From Bacteroidota bacterium (GTDB lineage Bacteria; Bacteroidota; Bacteroidia; Bacteroidales; VadinHA17): a DNA stretch of 9,527 bases. Shown here piece after piece: positions 6,734 to 9,527 of the stretch (the first letter of the stretch is position 1; the number at the start of each line of letters is the position of its first letter). The stretch spans positions 1 to 9,527 of the forward strand of contig JAUWPX010000031.1 of the NCBI GenBank assembly GCA_030611395.1. The letters run 5' to 3'. Position numbers and translations under genes: made by a program. Under the pieces are notes generated by a model that was not told the DNA's origin, searched no databases, and worked only from the letters and a program-made list of their open reading frames with translations.

Positions 6734-8182
6734 ATGATAAATTTCAGGATTATCTTTAAGGTGCTGGGATTGCTCCTCTTACTGGAAGGGCTTTTTATGC
6801 TTTTAGCAATTCCTTTTTCTTTGTATTATCATGATAATGACCTGGTGCCTATTTTAATATCTTCCGGAATTTCTATTGTTGCCGGTGGACTTACATGGAT
6901 ATTCTTTATTAAAGCTCCAACAGGTTTTGGCAGGCGTGAAGGGTACATTATTGTCACATTTTCCTGGATCATTTTTTCTTTCTTCGGTAGTTTGCCATTC
7001 GTGCTTAGCGGAGAGATCCCTAATTTTACGGATGCATTTTTTGAAACCATGTCGGGTTTCACAACTACCGGTGCCTCAATCCTTAATGACATTGAATCGA
7101 TGTCTCACGGATTATTACTTTGGCGTAGTATGACACAGTGGATAGGTGGTATGGGAATTATTGTCCTTTCAATTGCCATTCTGCCTATTCTGGGTATTGG
7201 GGGTATGCAATTATTTATAGCTGAAGTTCCTGGTCCAACACCCGATAAACTTCATCCCAGAATAAAAGCTACTGCTACACGTCTTTGGGGTATTTATATA
7301 ATTTTTACCGGTCTTGAAGCTATATTATTATTGTTCGGGGATATGAACTTGTTTGATGCAATCAATCACTCATTTACAACTATGGCAACCGGTGGCTATT
7401 CAACTAAACAAGCAAGTATAGCATTTTATGCCTCACCTTACATCCAGTATGTTATTACATTTTTCATGTTCCTCGCCGGAACCAACTTTACCCTCTCATA
7501 CTTTGCACTTCACATGAAGTTTGGAAAAGTATGGAAGAATGAAGAATTTCGCTTCTATGTTGGCCTGATATTAGTTGTTACTTTCATTGTATCAGCGGTC
7601 CTTTATTTCACCGAAAATCTGCCTGTTGAAGGATCATTCAGGAATGCAGTATTCCAGGTTGTATCAATTGTTACAACAACCGGGTATGTTACAGCAGATT
7701 ATTCCAGGTGGGTTCCGTTTTTATGGGTAATTATTCTTATGCTCATGTTCACCGGTGGCTCTGCAGGATCAACAGGTGGAAGTATTAAGATGATGAGGAT
7801 ACTTTTATTATTGAAGAACAGCTGGCTTGAATTGAAAAGAATGATCCATCCGAATGCTATTTTGCCTGTCAGGTTTAATCATCGTTCAGTTTCTTCACAG
7901 ATAATCTCAAATGTTCTGGCTTTTATATTTTTTTATTTGTTAATTACTGTTTTTGGAGTAATAGTTATTTCATTACTGGGTTATGATCTTGATTCATCTT
8001 TCGGGGCTGTAGCAGCTACTCTTGGCAATATAGGTCCGGGAATAGGGGCAGTAGGACCTGTTGAAAATTATTCTCATATCCCGGCTTTTGGTAAGTGGTT
8101 CCTTTCATTTCTTATGTTATTGGGACGGCTTGAACTGCTTACGGTTCTTGTAATTTTTTCCCCTTCATTCTGGAGAAAGTAG
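6734..8182 (+). CDS. trkH: Trk-type K+ uptake protein, membrane channel subunit TrkH
   Basis: This is an inner-membrane K+ translocating subunit of the SKT (TrkH/KtrB/HKT) superfamily. The 482 residues match E. coli TrkH (483). Four membrane-pore-membrane repeats can be recognised from their filter segments: TTTG (110-113), ATGG (218-221), TTTGY (314-318) and TLGN (429-432); each retains the filter glycine (G113, G220 or G221, G317, G431). The loop GGSAGSTGGSIKMMRI and the following KNSWLELKRMIHPNA are typical TrkH features. Multiple hydrophobic segments run end to end from MINFRIIFKVLGLLLLLEG onward. It follows trkA by 12 bp with no terminator, so the regulator and channel are expressed together. 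The gene converges on the minus-strand YciO-like gene with only 15 bp between stops, and no intrinsic terminator is visible in that gap. Confidence 0.97.
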   Translation: MINFRIIFKVLGLLLLLEGLFMLLAIPFSLYYHDNDLVPILISSGISIVAGGLTWIFFIKAPTGFGRREGYIIVTFSWIIFSFFGSLPFVLSGEIPNFTDAFFETMSGFTTTGASILNDIESMSHGLLLWRSMTQWIGGMGIIVLSIAILPILGIGGMQLFIAEVPGPTPDKLHPRIKATATRLWGIYIIFTGLEAILLLFGDMNLFDAINHSFTTMATGGYSTKQASIAFYASPYIQYVITFFMFLAGTNFTLSYFALHMKFGKVWKNEEFRFYVGLILVVTFIVSAVLYFTENLPVEGSFRNAVFQVVSIVTTTGYVTADYSRWVPFLWVIILMLMFTGGSAGSTGGSIKMMRILLLLKNSWLELKRMIHPNAILPVRFNHRSVSSQIISNVLAFIFFYLLITVFGVIVISLLGYDLDSSFGAVAATLGNIGPGIGAVGPVENYSHIPAFGKWFLSFLMLLGRLELLTVLVIFSPSFWRK

Positions 8183-8197
8183 GACAATTGTTAACTT

Positions 8198-8812
8198 TCA
8201 ACCCCTGACCTGTCCTAATCCTTCTCTTACGACAACCGGTTTTTCACCTGTGCAATCAATTACAGTTGATGCCTCATTTTTTCCATAGCCGCCATCAATA
8301 ACTATGTCAACCAAATCCCGGTATTTTTCGAATATCAACTCAGGGTCAGTTGTATATTCAATAACATCATCAGGGTCGTGGATTGAAGTTGTAATAATTG
8401 GTCTTCCCAAACGGCGGACCATTTCAAGAACAATATTATTGTCAGGGATCCTTATCCCAATGGTTTTCTTTTTGGTTTTAAATATTTTAGGCACCTGATT
8501 ATTAGCATGCAGGATGAAAGTAAAAGGACCGGGAAGATTCTTTTTCATTAATTTGAAAATATCATTGTCAACTTGTTTTGTGTACCCGGAAAGGTGACTT
8601 AGGTCATGAAAGATAATAGAAAAGTCGGATTTTGACGGGTCTACGCCCTTAATACGTGCCACTTTTTCAACAGCCCGGTGATTTTTCAAATCACATCCCA
8701 GTCCATAAACGGTATCGGTAGGATATATTATAAGCCCGCCATCATTGAGGATTTTTACTATTTCTTCTAATAGTTTATCGCTGGGGTTATCTTCGTAGAT
8801 CTTAATTAGCAT
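8198..8812 (-). CDS. Sua5/YciO/YrdC (TsaC) family protein, YciO-like; probable L-threonylcarbamoyladenylate synthase
   Basis: Members of this fold make threonylcarbamoyl-AMP from threonine, bicarbonate and ATP for the t6A modification of ANN-decoding tRNAs. The 204-residue product shows YPTDTVYGLGCD (30-41), LPGPFTFIL (93-101), KTIGIRIPDN (116-125), PIITTSIHDP (138-147) and IDGGYGKNEASTVID (172-186), ending VVVREGLGQV. Length, motif order and this ending resemble E. coli YciO (206 aa) more than TsaC/YrdC (190 aa). The K-x-R-P segment usual in TsaC and Sua5 is not seen; the equivalent stretch reads RIKGVDPSKSDFS (53-65). The family is therefore certain, but whether this is the cell's main t6A enzyme or a paralogue is not. 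The start ATG is the complement of 8810-8812. It converges with trkH. No clear TAnnTTTG promoter lies just upstream, so transcription may continue from the SRP RNA side. Confidence 0.92.
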   Translation of the reverse strand: MLIKIYEDNPSDKLLEEIVKILNDGGLIIYPTDTVYGLGCDLKNHRAVEKVARIKGVDPSKSDFSIIFHDLSHLSGYTKQVDNDIFKLMKKNLPGPFTFILHANNQVPKIFKTKKKTIGIRIPDNNIVLEMVRRLGRPIITTSIHDPDDVIEYTTDPELIFEKYRDLVDIVIDGGYGKNEASTVIDCTGEKPVVVREGLGQVRG

Positions 8813-8849
8813 ATTATTAATAATTATCCTAATCCATTGATTTTACTAA

Positions 8850-8896
8850 ACAGGGAGAGATTGCTTCACTTCGTTCGCAAAATCCCTGTATTTTTT
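8850..8896 (+). terminator. Hairpin with plus-strand T tract; candidate terminator / small palindromic element
   Basis: ACAGGGA (8850-8856) pairs exactly with TCCCTGT (8883-8889). Nested inside, TTGC (8861-8864) pairs with GCAA (8877-8880) around a 12-base TTC-rich loop. On the plus strand the stem is followed, after one A, by six T residues (8891-8896), as in an intrinsic terminator; on the minus strand only a short TTT follows. No plus-strand gene ends immediately before it; the nearest is trkH, about 670 bp upstream. The core (AGATTGCTTCACTTCGTTCG) resembles small palindromic intergenic repeats that I recall from many bacterial genomes, so it may be a dispersed element rather than a dedicated terminator. 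Confidence 0.5.
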
Positions 8897-8954
8897 ATGC
8901 TTTAAGGAAACACTAGACAAGTCTGAATCCTTTAACACCTAACTACAATAAAAG

Positions 8955-9053
8955 TGGGTAAGCTACTTATATCGCACCGCTACAACCACTTACCCTTGCT
9001 ACCTTCCGGTCCTGGGGGAGTTCAGCAGGAGCTGGCCGTATAAGACTTACCCG
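8955..9053 (-). ncRNA. ffs: Signal recognition particle RNA, small bacterial (4.5S) type
   Basis: This RNA assembles with Ffh to target nascent membrane proteins to the translocon. On the minus strand the conserved domain IV core is evident: CCAGGACCGGAAGGTAGCA, with the GGAA tetraloop and the AGCA side of the asymmetric internal loop that Ffh binds. The long hairpin closes at its base through GGGTAAG (5' end, 9052-9046) pairing with CTTACCC (3' end, 8962-8956), and next to it CTTATA pairs with TATAAG. The length of about 98 nt fits the small bacterial type without an Alu domain. Ends are placed from the helix and could shift by a few bases. A well-formed Bacteroidota promoter lies immediately upstream. 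No strong U-tract terminator follows; the RNA end is followed only by ACTTTTATTG. Confidence 0.95.
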
Positions 9054-9056
9054 GTA

Positions 9057-9087
9057 CAAAATTAGCAACTTTTATTCATACTGCAAA
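9057..9087 (-). promoter_or_regulatory. Promoter of the SRP RNA gene (Bacteroidota -33/-7 type)
   Basis: Read on the minus strand, TTTG (9087-9084) is followed by a 19-base spacer and then TAATTTTG (9064-9057), a full match to the TTTG-N(about 19-21)-TAnnTTTG consensus of the Bacteroidota housekeeping sigma factor. The predicted start falls about 4-7 bases downstream, exactly where the SRP RNA basal helix begins (GGG at 9052-9050). This agreement supports both the promoter and the RNA 5' end. Confidence 0.85.
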
Positions 9088-9135
9088 CTGATACTGATTC
9101 TTATTGCCTATTTATTAAAAATGTGCAAAAAAGTT

Positions 9136-9143
9136 TATATTTG
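9136..9143 (+). promoter_or_regulatory. Candidate Bacteroidota -7 element for the DUF4199 gene
   Basis: TATATTTG matches TAnnTTTG at all fixed positions and lies 27 bp before the ATG at 9171, giving a leader of about 20 nt. The best -33 candidate is an imperfect TTTA at 9111-9114 with a 21-base spacer. The element is divergent to the SRP RNA promoter, about 50 bp away, so the two genes share a short regulatory region. Confidence 0.55.
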
Positions 9144-9170
9144 TCAGGTATAACAAAAAAACTCTTAATC

Positions 9171-9527
9171 ATGGAAAAGAAAGTTTCAGTTTGGCAAGCA
9201 ACTTTAAATTCAGGTCTGATTCTTGGACTTGCACTAGTTATCTACACTCTCCTCTTGTATTTTCTTGATCAAACCTTTAATACATCATTAGGTTATGTTT
9301 CTATCCTGATCATTATTATTGGTCTGGTCCTGGGTATCAAGTCATTTCGCGATGATGCGAGAGGTGGAATAATGTCATATGGTCAGGGCGTTGGTGCCGG
9401 AACAGTAATTGGGTTATATGCCGGGATCATCGGGGCAATATTTACATATTTATTATATACAGTCATTGATCCTGACCTGATGGGTAAATTGCTGACTTTT
9501 ACTGAAGAAAAACTTATTGAAACCGGC
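9171..9527 (+). CDS. DUF4199 domain membrane protein, N-terminal part (3' truncated by window edge)
   Basis: The first 119 codons of a small integral membrane protein are visible; the frame is still open at the window end. It begins MEKKVSVWQATLNSGLILGL and has at least three hydrophobic segments: about 13-32, 43-56 and, after SFRDDARGGIMSYGQG, about 74-97. The layout of a polar FRD..GG.MSYGQGVG linker between membrane segments is what I recognise from DUF4199 proteins, which are largely confined to Bacteroidota, have no known biochemical role and are often encoded next to a glycosyltransferase. Downstream neighbours are out of view, so that context cannot be checked. The ATG at 9171 follows a TATATTTG element and an A-rich leader, and is the first start in the frame. 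Family assignment is by resemblance only. Confidence 0.8.
   Translation, partial: MEKKVSVWQATLNSGLILGLALVIYTLLLYFLDQTFNTSLGYVSILIIIIGLVLGIKSFRDDARGGIMSYGQGVGAGTVIGLYAGIIGAIFTYLLYTVIDPDLMGKLLTFTEEKLIETG

Noticed and set aside
8181..8216. Inverted repeat AGGACA/TGTCCT around the convergent trkH and YciO-like gene ends
   Set aside because: The arms are six bases separated by 24 bases, partly coding on both sides, with no T tract; too weak for a terminator.
1..9527. A hidden multi-gene defence, mobile or biosynthetic system
   Set aside because: Almost all coding space is explained by familiar core genes. I saw no transposase, integrase, toxin-antitoxin pair, CRISPR repeats or tRNA-linked insertion, and no abrupt change in composition.

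Overview
This window looks like ordinary core chromosome from an anaerobic or facultatively anaerobic member of the Bacteroidota (Bacteroidales or Marinilabiliales type). The evidence is: low GC, a PFOR gene, a ComEC with no C-terminal metallo-beta-lactamase domain, a DUF4199 membrane protein, and promoters that fit the Bacteroidota TTTG / TAnnTTTG consensus rather than the proteobacterial sigma70 one. Gene identities come from recognising motifs and family architecture by eye; no database search was run.

Layout. (1) Positions 1-1805 hold the C-terminal half of pyruvate:ferredoxin (flavodoxin) oxidoreductase, closed by a clear intrinsic terminator. (2) A TAnnTTTG promoter element then precedes ruvX (Holliday-junction resolvase-like/YqgF) and def (peptide deformylase), 5 bp apart. 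(3) The 199-bp gap after def carries a 91-bp imperfect inverted repeat built from short CGCAAAG-like units, then an AT-rich leader with a small dyad just before comEC. (4) comEC is followed by trkA and trkH, 12 bp apart, which together encode a Trk-type K+ uptake system (cytosolic NAD-sensing regulator plus membrane channel subunit). (5) Convergent to trkH, and only 15 bp away, is a Sua5/YciO/YrdC-family gene on the minus strand. (6) Between that gene and the right edge lie two hairpins, the SRP 4.5S-type RNA gene (minus strand) with a textbook Bacteroidota promoter, and, divergently, the start of a DUF4199 membrane protein running off the window.

How the parts relate. Most genes are independent housekeeping functions: pyruvate oxidation and reduced ferredoxin supply, rRNA maturation/recombination, removal of N-formyl groups, DNA uptake, K+ homeostasis, tRNA t6A-type chemistry and membrane-protein targeting. 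Only ruvX-def and trkA-trkH look like real transcriptional pairs. I found no mobile element, CRISPR array, tRNA, phage or defence system, and no convincing undescribed multi-gene system. The points most worth a second look are the CGCAAAG-unit repeat, the strand-asymmetric hairpin near 8850-8896 (possibly the first plus-strand terminator after trkH), the SRP RNA promoter, the YciO-like subtype of the minus-strand gene, and the degenerate C-terminal domain of ComEC.
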